Assembly: GCF_010500995.1 (NCBI RefSeq)
Contig: NZ_QVMK01000004.1
Span: 186,001-250,000, forward strand
DNA length: 64,000 nt
Source of the DNA: Bacteroides sp. 224
GTDB lineage: Bacteria; Bacteroidota; Bacteroidia; Bacteroidales; Bacteroidaceae
Reading direction: 5' to 3'
The stretch's first letter is position 1. Each line of letters opens with the position of its first letter. A model generated the notes under the pieces. It saw only the letters and a program-made list of their open reading frames with translations. It was not told where the DNA came from and did no database searches. Shown here in pieces: positions 57,901 through 64,000 of this stretch. A program made the position numbers and the translations under genes.

Positions 57901-58220
57901 TACTCGGCATTACTCAAAGAGTGTACATAAAAAACTTCGGAGGTATCGAGCTTTTTATCTCGTTTAAGAAAGTCTGAGGCCAGAAATATGGCAATAACCG
58001 CCTGCCCTGTATTTAGCAACAACAAACTAACATAAGGAATATTGGATGAAACGGCTTTCATCATCCAACTGCCCCAAGCATCTTCGGATAACAACATGTT
58101 ACCATTATAAATACCCAAAATCAACAAAGCCAATACTGTAAACACCCTGAAAAACCAACTTCGTACCAGGAGTTTACTTTCGTACTTTGCTACCGACTGT
58201 ACATTATGAATAAATGACAT
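54912..58220 (-). CDS. ABC-2 permease fused to a degenerate M1-peptidase-like and golvesin-like region
   Basis: The first 290 residues hold about seven membrane segments of an ABC-2 permease (SLLLLNTGQAVIAIFLASDFLKRDKKLDTSEVFYVHSLSNAEYVIGKIWG). Residues about 310-800 are an extracytoplasmic region resembling the M1 aminopeptidase scaffold (ITAEVKVKGTAL, ETYWYPRPG, FSLIEVPAQFHTYVHAW), but there is no HExxH zinc motif. About 935-1102 match a golvesin C-terminal-like beta-sandwich (YYEIYYWAYDSES, ending TADAVKIVKRQ). It is second in the operon, 43 bp after the ATPase gene that presumably powers it. Peptidase activity is unlikely. Confidence 0.82.
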   Translation of the reverse strand: MSFIHNVQSVAKYESKLLVRSWFFRVFTVLALLILGIYNGNMLLSEDAWGSWMMKAVSSNIPYVSLLLLNTGQAVIAIFLASDFLKRDKKLDTSEVFYVHSLSNAEYVIGKIWGNLRVFLILNLIVLGMTLLFNYMSTGAYVDLLAYLQYFFIICVPTLIFIIGLSIFMMLVLKNQALTFVILLGYIGLTIFYIGNKFYYLFDYMAYSLPLMKSSIVGFTNYVTVLNHRAIYLFAGIAFICLTISLFNRLPNYSRSSYPWVALGVLMLLGSGAAGFNHIRLILHEGSVRKQYTEINNKYVNTPKMVIDKYDIWVEQQPSSITAEVKVKGTALKSSSVFAFCLNPGLQVDHIEYEGTPVKYTRDHQIILADFEKEITQGDSISLTIKYHGKINNDFCYLDIPEEVLQKENKRMLINVDKQYSFQTDNYLLFTPETYWYPRPGISFSDENPDWLQSYFSDFNITIKPLPGLIPLSQGRNISEAEGVYVYSTDYPVQAVSLIIGKYARKSIEADSVLFNAWYIEGHDFFSAELDSIQDTIPHLLKEAKQRMERETKLNYPFKQFSLIEVPAQFHTYVHAWSQSQETMQPEMVLFPEKGWIFDEMDIRRRWKNRIEWSKWDRQIDEYEAKIRTFDDLLYNFMDSEGKVDFSMGQRGRMEITSEANPYYVFPQFYNFRYNIFSSEWSVSNRIVELYLQRKSEDGGWERNYNGISNNEKANLLLDRHSFKELLGDAKYRDIQDNIIGLKAAVLFSVPEMGIGVNAFKDSLYTMLRRNTFKNIQFENLLDTLGHITQTDIRSEITKWNHPTPLPYFTVYPPEVSHIINRGKESFVLKVTISNLSDHDGIVHVNTRVGGYWNDDPDPRASRKVTLKPHETKMLVSVWEEEPRNIEVNTIISNNLPATIYLPVRNIVKENRTTVDEEGDFVIEGGVKQSPNEIIIDNEDPLFSLSEPAIVGLLPKWLDRIEDSGFKYMGVQSWRPPLQWTPTTNGGYYGEYIRSAYVIKSGDGTQTATWKAPLNGAGYYEIYYWAYDSESWNRRHDGKEYHFKVAYNGEEEDAYLNMRNPNGEWEQLGVYYFDTDTVKVTLTNESKIRSVTADAVKIVKRQ

Positions 58221-58263
58221 AGGATGATAGTTCGTTAAAATAGTTTAGTTTGTTAGTTGTTTA

Positions 58264-59160
58264 TTAATCGTTCGTCCAGAGGTTTAGTTCGTTTTCCATG
58301 TAGTACACGTATGCGTGTTCCAGATTTGGGGGATAGGGTTCGGCATCAAATCCCACTACTTCCTCGGTAACGACTTGCACCTCCCAGCCTGTTCCGGAAG
58401 GAATGGTAGAGATTACCGGATATTTTTTATCCACTTCGTGCAATTCATCTGCCGATACTTTAATTCGCCAAACTTTACCTTCGGTACGCTTTATCATTTC
58501 TTCGGGAGAACCATAAAAGGCAACTTCTCCTTTATTCATTAAAGCCATGTGCTTGCAAGAGCTGGATATATCGCCCACAATGTGGGTGGAAAGTATAATG
58601 GTTACTCCGTTTTCACTTACTTCAGATAGCAGGTTACGGAAACGGATTCTCTCTTCCGGGTCGAGCCCCGTGGTAGGTTCATCCACTATAATAACTTTCG
58701 GATTGTGTATTAAAGCCTGTGCAATGCCCAAACGGCGTTTCATCCCTCCGGAAAGTTTATTGGCATATCGTTCGCGTACATCAAACAGTCCTACACTTTC
58801 GAGCATATTGTCGACAGCCTGTTTACGTAATTTGCTATTATTCATACCGGAAAGACGCGCTGCATAATCTAAAAACTCATACGTTTTATATTTAGCAAAA
58901 AAACGGAAATCCTGAGGTAAATAGCCTAATATGGCTCTGATTTCTTTGCGTTGCTTTCTTAAATCATAACCAAAAACATTCACCTCTCCGGAACTGGGTT
59001 CCATTAAGGCAACAAGTATACGCATCAAAGTAGATTTACCTGCACCGTTAGGACCCAATAATCCAAACATGCCGGTAGGTATTTCAAGGTTTAAATTTTT
59101 AAGTGCATGGTTCCCATTGGGATACACTTTATTTAAGGCTTTAATAGATATGCTCATCAA
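58264..59160 (-). CDS. ABC transporter ATP-binding protein, first gene of the efflux operon
   Basis: The 298-residue ATPase resembles drug-export/GldA-type subunits: Walker A GPNGAGKST (about 37-45), Q-loop YLPQDFRF, signature KLSGGMKRR, Walker B VIIVDEPTTGLDP and H-loop STH. The sequence around TGMFGLLGPNGAGKST closely matches the ABC domain in the RND fusion gene of the same operon, and both end in a similar LEDAY/LEHAY segment, so they are likely relatives. An ATG one codon later (59157) is an equal candidate start. Confidence 0.92.
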   Translation of the reverse strand: MMSISIKALNKVYPNGNHALKNLNLEIPTGMFGLLGPNGAGKSTLMRILVALMEPSSGEVNVFGYDLRKQRKEIRAILGYLPQDFRFFAKYKTYEFLDYAARLSGMNNSKLRKQAVDNMLESVGLFDVRERYANKLSGGMKRRLGIAQALIHNPKVIIVDEPTTGLDPEERIRFRNLLSEVSENGVTIILSTHIVGDISSSCKHMALMNKGEVAFYGSPEEMIKRTEGKVWRIKVSADELHEVDKKYPVISTIPSGTGWEVQVVTEEVVGFDAEPYPPNLEHAYVYYMENELNLWTND

Positions 59161-59179
59161 TTGGTAGTGTTAACGAGGG

Positions 59180-59213
59180 CTAAAGTAGCATTTTTTTAGT
59201 TACATGTTCCAAA
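59180..59213 (-). promoter_or_regulatory. Candidate promoter of the seven-gene efflux operon
   Basis: On the minus strand TTTG (59210-59213) lies 22 nt upstream of TACTTTAG (59180-59187), a near match to TAnnTTTG, 20 nt before the start codon. No other good -7/-33 pair was found before the genes that follow, but the search was by eye. Confidence 0.45.
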
Positions 59214-59336
59214 TTCAAACTTGTTTTATGAAAAATACATGAATGAGGAACATTTTTTATGATTTGAGAACAATTGAAGATCGTTTAATGTACTTATAAG
59301 TATCTCTTTTGCACAAGAAAACTATTATTATTTCAT

Positions 59337-59490
59337 GCAAAAACTATTTCATTTCCTTGCAAAAATTATTCGTCCACCCGCGGTGTACGTTTCGTCCACC
59401 CGTGGTGTACCTTGCGTCCACCCGCGGAGTACTTTGCGTCCACCCGCGGGTGGACGAATAACTTTTGCTAAGAAAAAGAATAGTTTGCAG
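59337..59490. repeat. Array D: 22-nt-phased units with a 20-bp palindrome
   Basis: Four CGTCCACCCG cores start at 59371, 59393, 59415 and 59437, exactly 22 nt apart. The last continues as the perfect palindrome CGTCCACCCGCGGGTGGACG (59437-59456). The 22-nt phase extends outward: GCAAAAA units at 59337 and 59359 on the left, and their inverted relatives around 59455-59490 on the right. The whole is therefore a long imperfect inverted repeat of 22-nt modules. It lies in a 605-bp gap; the rest of that gap holds the operon promoter, a hairpin terminator and a MITE copy. Confidence 0.8.
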
Positions 59491-59521
59491 GTGAAAAAGG
59501 AATAAATTTCAGCTGGATTAC

Positions 59522-59553
59522 AAAAAAACCGATATGCTATTATTGCATACCGG
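59522..59553 (-). terminator. Intrinsic terminator of the barrel protein gene, separated from it by a MITE
   Basis: CCGATATGC pairs with GCATACCGG (one mismatch) around the loop TATTATT, followed on the minus strand by a run of seven T. The only minus-strand gene that reads into it ends at 59766, and MITE copy 1 sits between them. Confidence 0.7.
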
Positions 59554-59557
59554 CTTA

Positions 59558-59740
59558 GAAACTGTTTTGAATTTTATTCTGTGATAAATTAGTCTTATTT
59601 TTTGTTTAGCTATTGCTTTATTTATAAGGAGCATAGCGGGCTATGTGACTGCAAATAAAGTGATAGATAAGCGAAAAAGAAGGCTGATTTAGCCAGATAT
59701 AAGCAATAATAGATTATTCCATAAAATTCAAAACGGTTTC
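59558..59740. mobile_element. 183-bp MITE-like element, copy 1
   Basis: The ends GAAACTGTTTTGAATTTTAT and ATAAAATTCAAAACGGTTTC are 20-nt terminal inverted repeats with one mismatch. TTA flanks both sides (59555-59557 and 59741-59743), a possible target-site duplication. The interior forms a long hairpin around GGAGCATAGCGGGCTATG. It has no coding capacity. A same-length inverted copy lies at 62444-62626. Confidence 0.85.
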
Positions 59741-59765
59741 TTACACTATATTTCTGTTTAATACT

Positions 59766-60491
59766 TTAAAACTCAAATCCTAATTTGAGGCTTACTCCGT
59801 GTGATTCCGAGTCGTAATACCAATTATCATAATAATGCCAACCAAAATCATACTCATCATACGACTGATAAGAATAGGAAAGAGAAAGATTTAAGGCTGT
59901 TCTTCCTGCTAATCCAATACGTACTCCGCCACCTATCGTTGCAAATCCCCCTTCTACATCACCAACAGTACCTCCGGTTCTCACATCTACAAACGGAGAA
60001 ACTTTTGATTTTAAAAAGTTGGCGCGGAAATTTGCATAAATCGGCACGGAGTGTTTTTCAATATCTGTGTAGTAACGATATCCCATACCTCCCCCTACAA
60101 AAATATGGTTATTAAACTGATAACCGTGTGTAGTTGTTACCTCAAAATGATTCAGGTTAAACCAATCGTCATAATCACCTCCCATAAAGGCATAGCCAAA
60201 ATCAACGAATCCTTTATAGCCGCGCAATGATGATTTTTTAGGAGCATACTCTTGTTTCGTTGCTCTCCTATAATTGTTTTCTTTTAATATTTTCTCTACC
60301 CGATCCATGTTATACACAAAAACACTTCCATCATAAGTTTGTATTTTTACAGTTTTATCAGGTATTTGTTCAAGAACATGCCCCTTAATTATACTTCCGT
60401 CTTTTAAGTAAAGAACATCAATGTAGTTTTGTGCAAAGGAGTAAATATTCGCCCCTAAAAGTAACACAAATAATAGAACAGCTTTTTTCAT
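59766..60491 (-). CDS. Outer-membrane beta-barrel protein of unknown function
   Basis: From the ATG at 60491 (MKKAVLLFVLLLGANIYSFAQ) the 241-residue product has a signal peptide. A short beta-rich domain follows (about 22-70, VLYLKDGSIIKGHVLEQIPDKTVKIQTYDGSVF), then a C-terminal eight-strand-type barrel ending in the aromatic strand HGVSLKLGFEF. An upstream start would add 45 residues ahead of the signal peptide. It resembles small porin/OmpW-type or adhesin-type barrels, but the ligand is unknown. Confidence 0.8.
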   Translation of the reverse strand: MKKAVLLFVLLLGANIYSFAQNYIDVLYLKDGSIIKGHVLEQIPDKTVKIQTYDGSVFVYNMDRVEKILKENNYRRATKQEYAPKKSSLRGYKGFVDFGYAFMGGDYDDWFNLNHFEVTTTHGYQFNNHIFVGGGMGYRYYTDIEKHSVPIYANFRANFLKSKVSPFVDVRTGGTVGDVEGGFATIGGGVRIGLAGRTALNLSLSYSYQSYDEYDFGWHYYDNWYYDSESHGVSLKLGFEF

Positions 60492-60513
60492 TGTTTTAAT
60501 ATTATAGTTAAGT

Positions 60514-60555
60514 TTTGTGCAAATATATAAGTAATATCTATATCTTTGTCGCAAA
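60514..60555. promoter_or_regulatory. Overlapping divergent promoters of the barrel and AIM24 genes
   Basis: Plus strand: TTTG (60514-60517) and TATCTTTG (60541-60548, 23 nt apart). Minus strand: TTTG (60552-60555) and TATATTTG (60520-60527, 24 nt apart). The spacings are slightly longer than optimal. The two promoters overlap, so the two genes may interfere with each other's transcription. Confidence 0.45.
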
Positions 60556-60597
60556 GATTCTATTAATTTATTCACAAACAAAACTTTATTTTGCTTT

Positions 60598-61290
60598 ATG
60601 GAAAAATATTCTATTCGTTCATTCATTCAAGAGACAGCACAAAGTGACACAAAAAATGGTTTATTCGAACTTGAAAAAGAACATCTGTTGGAACTCAATA
60701 TAAACAACCAAACAATTATGATAAAAAAAGGAGCTATGGTTGCTTATGATGGTGAAATTAAATTCACCAGAGAAGGTATGTTAAGTAAAGGAGTGGGCAA
60801 CTTACTTAAAAAAGCTGTTAGTGGAGAAGGAACTTCTATGATGAAAGCTTCCGGAACCGGCAGAGTATATGTAGCCGACTTAGCTAAAAAAGTTCGCGTA
60901 CTCTACCTGGAAAATGAAACTATCAATGTAAACGGGAATGATGTATTGGCGCACGAAGAGTCTATCAAGTCAGATATAAAGATGATGAAAAGCGTGGCCG
61001 GAATTATGGGAGGAGGTTTATTTCAAGTCCATTTAAATGGTACAGGACATGTAGCTATCACTACTCATGGAGATCCTCTTACATTATTGGTAAAACCCGG
61101 AAAACCTGTATATACAGATCCTAACGCCACAGTTGCATGGTCAGGCAATTTAACTCCTAAAATTAAAACCGATATTTCTCTTAAAACATTTATAGGACGT
61201 GGCTCGGGAGAAAGTTTTCAGCTACAGTTCGAAGGAGATGGTTGGGTAATTGTACAGCCGTACGAAGAAACTTACGGAACGGCGGAATAA
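60598..61290 (+). CDS. AIM24-family protein
   Basis: The 230-residue protein is a soluble beta-rich protein of the AIM24 (TIGR00266-like) family. Landmarks are KKGAMVAYDGEIKFTREG (about 43-60), GEGTSMMKASGTGRVYVAD, GIMGGGLFQVHLNGTGHVAITTHGDP and a final SFQLQFEGDGWVIVQPYE. The family is widespread and has no agreed function in bacteria. It is convergent with tdh. Confidence 0.88.
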   Translation: MEKYSIRSFIQETAQSDTKNGLFELEKEHLLELNINNQTIMIKKGAMVAYDGEIKFTREGMLSKGVGNLLKKAVSGEGTSMMKASGTGRVYVADLAKKVRVLYLENETINVNGNDVLAHEESIKSDIKMMKSVAGIMGGGLFQVHLNGTGHVAITTHGDPLTLLVKPGKPVYTDPNATVAWSGNLTPKIKTDISLKTFIGRGSGESFQLQFEGDGWVIVQPYEETYGTAE

Positions 61291-61297
61291 ACTGTGC

Positions 61298-61368
61298 TTG
61301 AACACAGAGACACGAAGACACAGAGCTATTAAATAAAAATTTCTGTGCCTCCGTGTCTTTGTGTTCAA
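61298..61368. repeat. ACACAGAG-type long hairpin, copy 3
   Basis: The left arm starts TTGAACACAGAGACACGAAG (61298) and its complement ends at 61368, with a few mismatches. It fills the gap between the convergent AIM24 and tdh genes and starts 8 nt past the AIM24 stop. It is a likely bidirectional terminator. Confidence 0.85.
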
Positions 61369-61382
61369 CTTAATAAACTCAT

Positions 61383-62408
61383 TTACTCCCAATCCAGAAT
61401 AACTTTACCGCACTCTCCCCCATCCATAATTTCAAATCCTTGTAAGAAATCATCTACGGATAAACGATGAGTTATAATTGGATTTAAATCTATGCCCGAA
61501 ATAAGCATTTGTTCCATCTGATACCAGGTTTCCCACATTTCGCGACCATAAATACCTTTTAATGTCAGTGCTTTAAAGATAACTTTATCCCAATCGATGG
61601 CAGTACCTTCTGGTTGAATACCCAGTAATGAGATTTTAGATCCATTGTACATACTGTCAAGCATCTCATTAAAGGCTTTGGGAGAACCCGACATTTCCAA
61701 ACCAATATCAAAACCACTCATGTGTAGTTGCTTTACAGCCTGTTCGATTGTTTCTCCTTTAGCCGGATTTATAGTTAAAGTAGCTCCCATCTGTTTGGCA
61801 ATATTCAGTCTGTAATCGCTTAAATCGCTGACAACAATGTATCTGGCTCCGGCAAACCGACAAATAGCTGTAGCCATAGAGCCAATCAGTCCGGCACCTG
61901 TAATCAATACATCTTCGCCAACAATAGGAAAAGATAAAGCTGTATGTGTGGCATTTCCAAATGGGTCCATGATACTGGCCATTTCATCCGAGATACGATC
62001 ATCCAAGCGCACCACATTCTCTGCCGGAATAGATAGATATTCAGCAAAAGCACCGTCTCTATTCACCCCAATACCTATTGTATTTTCGCATACATGTTTC
62101 TTACCACGACGACAGTTACGGCAATGCCCGCAAGCAATATGCCCTTCTCCTGTCACCCGATCTCCAACATTAAGGTTTTTTACCCCCTCGCCTATTTTAG
62201 CCACTGTACCTACATACTCATGCCCAATAATCATGGGAGTTTTGATCGTCTTCTCCGACCATTTATCCCATCTATATATATGAAGATCTGTTCCACAAAT
62301 AGCGGTTTTCTTGATTTTTATTAAAACATCATTGACTCCAATTTCAGGCATTGGAACATCTTCCATCCAAAGACCTTTTCCGGGACGTGATTTAACTAAA
62401 GCTTTCAT
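61383..62408 (-). CDS. tdh: L-threonine 3-dehydrogenase
   Basis: The zinc-dependent medium-chain dehydrogenase oxidises threonine to 2-amino-3-ketobutyrate. From the ATG at 62408 ([15 protein letters not shown]) the length is 341, as in the E. coli enzyme. Landmarks: catalytic zinc site [11 protein letters not shown], structural zinc cysteines [21 protein letters not shown], and the NAD site GAGLIGSMA. Its usual partner for glycine formation (Kbl) is not adjacent. Confidence 0.95.
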   Translation of the reverse strand: MKALVKSRPGKGLWMEDVPMPEIGVNDVLIKIKKTAICGTDLHIYRWDKWSEKTIKTPMIIGHEYVGTVAKIGEGVKNLNVGDRVTGEGHIACGHCRNCRRGKKHVCENTIGIGVNRDGAFAEYLSIPAENVVRLDDRISDEMASIMDPFGNATHTALSFPIVGEDVLITGAGLIGSMATAICRFAGARYIVVSDLSDYRLNIAKQMGATLTINPAKGETIEQAVKQLHMSGFDIGLEMSGSPKAFNEMLDSMYNGSKISLLGIQPEGTAIDWDKVIFKALTLKGIYGREMWETWYQMEQMLISGIDLNPIITHRLSVDDFLQGFEIMDGGECGKVILDWE

Positions 62409-62443
62409 TATTACGTTTTTTTTTAACAAGGTTATAAATATCA

Positions 62444-62626
62444 GAAACTATTTTGAATTTTATGGAACAATTTATTTATTGTTTATATCTGGCTAAATCA
62501 GCCTTCTTTTTCACTTATCTATTGCTTTATTTTCAGTCACATAGCCCGCTATGCTCCTTTAAAAAAAGCAATAGCTAAACAAAAAATAAGACTAATTTAT
62601 CACAGAATAAAATTCAAAATAGTTTC
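62444..62626. mobile_element. 183-bp MITE-like element, copy 2 (inverted)
   Basis: The length equals that of copy 1 (183 bp). Compared as the reverse complement, the two are nearly identical by eye, with scattered substitutions and no large indel. The ends are GAAACTATTTTGAATTTTAT and its complement, and the outer bases (ATCA/TGAT) extend the inverted repeat. The two copies bracket the barrel, AIM24 and tdh genes in opposite orientation. Confidence 0.85.
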
Positions 62627-62667
62627 TGATTCAAAGGTATATTATTCTTTTGGATTATAAATAAGAA

Positions 62668-62709
62668 ATCCCACTTGTTTTTAGCAGTAACGCTAAATCC
62701 AAGTGGGAT
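62668..62709 (-). terminator. Hairpin after the thioredoxin-fold gene
   Basis: ATCCCACTTG (62668-62677) pairs with CAAGTGGGAT (62700-62709), with a nested TTAGC/GCTAA hairpin inside. It lies about 97 nt beyond the stop codon. The T-rich tail on the minus strand is interrupted, so termination strength is uncertain. Confidence 0.6.
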
Positions 62710-62805
62710 CTTTTGTTGTATTCATTTCCTCTTTAAACTTTTCCGATCTAATCTTAAAACAGATCGAAAATTAAACTTTCTGTTAGCTGTAAATTAAAAC
62801 TAATT

Positions 62806-63300
62806 TCAATTCAAGTAACTAGAAAGATCAGCTGCAGAGATGTTTTTGGCTATAATCACACCATTAGCATCCAGTAAATAGTTAGCGAAACCACGGTTTA
62901 GATTGTACTTTCTAAATAAACCAGATTCCTCTCCTTTTGTTTCAACGAAACAGGTGGGAGTAACTATTTGATCCCTACGAATAGTCTCATCAAAAATCGA
63001 TTGATATTCATCAAACGAAACAGAAACCATTTGTACATTAGAGTGAGCAGATTGAGTTGCATGGCTTAAACTTGCGTTAAGCATCCGGGAATGCGCATCA
63101 TAACTTGCCCAAAAACTAAGCAAAACGTATTTACCTTTCAACTCGTTCAGGTGAGTCGTTTGCTTATCCGACATATCTTTGATTTTAAAATCCGGGGCTA
63201 TGTCGCCCGTGTTTAAACCTCCGGTAGGTTTATCTTTCGCAACGAAAGAAGTCAAGGAACTAATGAGTAATACAACAAAAATCCATTTTACATGCTTCAT
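62806..63300 (-). CDS. Thioredoxin-fold (TlpA/peroxiredoxin-like) protein without catalytic cysteines
   Basis: The 164-residue protein has a signal peptide (about 1-20). A typical AhpC/TSA-TlpA core follows: APDFKIKDMSDKQTTHLNELKGKYVLLSFWASYD. Where the redox family has WCxxC, here SYDAHSR is found, so both active-site cysteines are missing. The cis-proline region TPTCFVE carries a cysteine that cannot replace them directly. It may act as a binding or scaffold protein in the periplasm. It is followed by a hairpin and MITE copy 2. Confidence 0.75.
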   Translation of the reverse strand: MKHVKWIFVVLLISSLTSFVAKDKPTGGLNTGDIAPDFKIKDMSDKQTTHLNELKGKYVLLSFWASYDAHSRMLNASLSHATQSAHSNVQMVSVSFDEYQSIFDETIRRDQIVTPTCFVETKGEESGLFRKYNLNRGFANYLLDANGVIIAKNISAADLSSYLN

Positions 63301-63534
63301 GCATTGGGGTTTTGGTTAATACTATTCCGGGAACTGTTATCACAGTTATTTCTTCCCGGAACCTTATCTATAACAAAACATTGATAAAATAGTTTTGCTA
63401 ATATCAGTATTCTCAATACTGAAATCGGGCGCAAAGTTATGCAGTTATTGTAATACGATCCAAAAAAACAAGCCTTTTTCTCTCTTTTTTGGGTTATTTT
63501 TTATGTTATTTAGCATAAACAGAGGTTTTTTTCT

Positions 63535-63542
63535 TACTTTTG
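63535..63542 (+). promoter_or_regulatory. Candidate -7 box of the serB gene
   Basis: TACTTTTG matches the TAnnTTTG consensus 31 nt before the start codon at 63574. No clear -33 box was found. Confidence 0.4.
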
Positions 63543-63573
63543 CATAAAAAATCAAGACTCTCTAATTTGAATT

Positions 63574-64000
63574 ATGCAACAATCATCCAACACCGAATTA
63601 ATTTTAATTCGTATCACCGGAGAAGATCGTCCCGGGCTTACAGCTTCAATTACAGAAATCCTGGCTAAATATGATGTTACCATTCTTGATATTGGTCAAG
63701 CTGATATTCATAATACATTATCTTTAGGTATTTTATGCAAAACCGAAGAACAACATTCGGGATTTATTATGAAAGAGTTGTTGTTTAAAGCTTCTTCTTT
63801 GGGAGTTACTATTCGTTTTTATCCTACTTCGACCGAAGAATATGAGGAATGGGTAAAAATGCAAGGTAAAAACCGATACATCTTAACCCTTCTTGGGCGT
63901 AAGCTTTCAGCCCGTCAAATAGCTGCGGTTACTCGCATCCTATCGGAACAAAGCATGAATATTGATGCCATTAAACGACTTACCGGTCGTATTCCTTTAG
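63574..64000 (+). CDS. serB: Phosphoserine phosphatase with N-terminal ACT domains (3' end cut)
   Basis: The open frame starts at the ATG at 63574 and runs off the window after 142 codons. The segment visible consists of two ACT-type regulatory domains: ELILIRITGEDRPGLTASITEILAKYDV (about 8-35) and YILTLLGRKLSARQIAAVTRIL (about 95-116). This pattern matches the SerB form found in Bacteroides, whose HAD catalytic domain would follow outside the window. The role is the last step of serine synthesis. Confidence 0.8.
   Translation, partial: MQQSSNTELILIRITGEDRPGLTASITEILAKYDVTILDIGQADIHNTLSLGILCKTEEQHSGFIMKELLFKASSLGVTIRFYPTSTEEYEEWVKMQGKNRYILTLLGRKLSARQIAAVTRILSEQSMNIDAIKRLTGRIPL

Noticed and set aside
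61900..62283. Plus-strand open frames within tdh
   Set aside because: They are antisense to a dehydrogenase gene with all zinc and NAD motifs intact.

Overview
The window reads as chromosomal DNA from a Bacteroides-like member of the Bacteroidales. Evidence: AT-rich intergenic DNA; putative promoters of the Bacteroidetes type (a TAnnTTTG -7 box, often with TTTG about 20 nt upstream); a carboxynorspermidine decarboxylase; two TonB-dependent receptors; a fimbrillin-like fragment; and membrane-anchored AraC regulators. Most genes are core metabolism or envelope functions and look ordinary. The accessory interest lies in 1-10 kb, in the 43.8-59.2 kb efflux locus, and in the intergenic repeats.

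Layout. 1-10 kb is an accessory, partly decayed region. It holds a 3'-cut XRE regulator, YccF, an orphan siderophore/B12-type ABC ATPase, a GC-rich hairpin element, two tandem membrane AraC paralogs (the second without its N-terminus), a fimbrillin-like fragment, a DUF2589/zinc-ribbon/muramidase cassette carrying a frameshift and a fusion scar, and a divergent pair of Rpn/PD-(D/E)XK proteins. A Gly-Leu-Leu-Gly tRNA cluster follows at 10.2-10.55 kb. 10.6-28.7 kb is mostly housekeeping: NspC, UvrD/PcrA helicase, Fe-SOD, ThiE-like, LemA/M48, NhaA, LepA, a small winged helix protein, a C-GCAxxG-C-C protein, ExoIII, formate-THF ligase, an alpha/beta hydrolase and LipB. A copper/heavy-metal module (CopA, HMA protein, TonB receptor) runs to 31.3 kb. 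31.4-36.4 kb carries a DUF3298 lipoprotein, RsmG, an MBL hydrolase and GcvP. 36.5-43.6 kb carries a BtuB-like receptor, a BASS transporter, an L,D-transpeptidase-like protein and a large GH2 enzyme.

The efflux locus (59.2 down to 43.8 kb, minus strand) has seven consecutive genes: ABC ATPase, ABC-2 permease fused to a degenerate M1-peptidase-like and golvesin-like tail, TolC, HlyD-type adaptor, RND pump, a second RND pump fused to an ABC ATPase, and a small ABC-2 permease. It has the parts for a tripartite exporter that combines proton-driven RND and ATP-driven ABC modules. In the fused protein the ABC domain appears split by a membrane insertion. After the operon come an outer-membrane barrel protein, AIM24, threonine dehydrogenase, a thioredoxin-fold protein without cysteines, and the start of SerB.

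Between genes there is a striking repeat signal. Five arrays (2.6, 8.1, 28.9, 40.6 and 59.4 kb) consist of 4-8 units spaced exactly 22 nt apart (23 nt in one). Each array has its own, usually palindromic, GC-rich core, and the core sequence differs completely from array to array. All lie on the 3' side of at least one gene. Other repeats are a 43-bp perfect inverted repeat, three ACACAGAG-type long hairpins, a long hairpin after gcvP, and two inverted 183-bp MITE-like copies flanking a three-gene block. All functional statements are inferred from sequence reading; no search was run.
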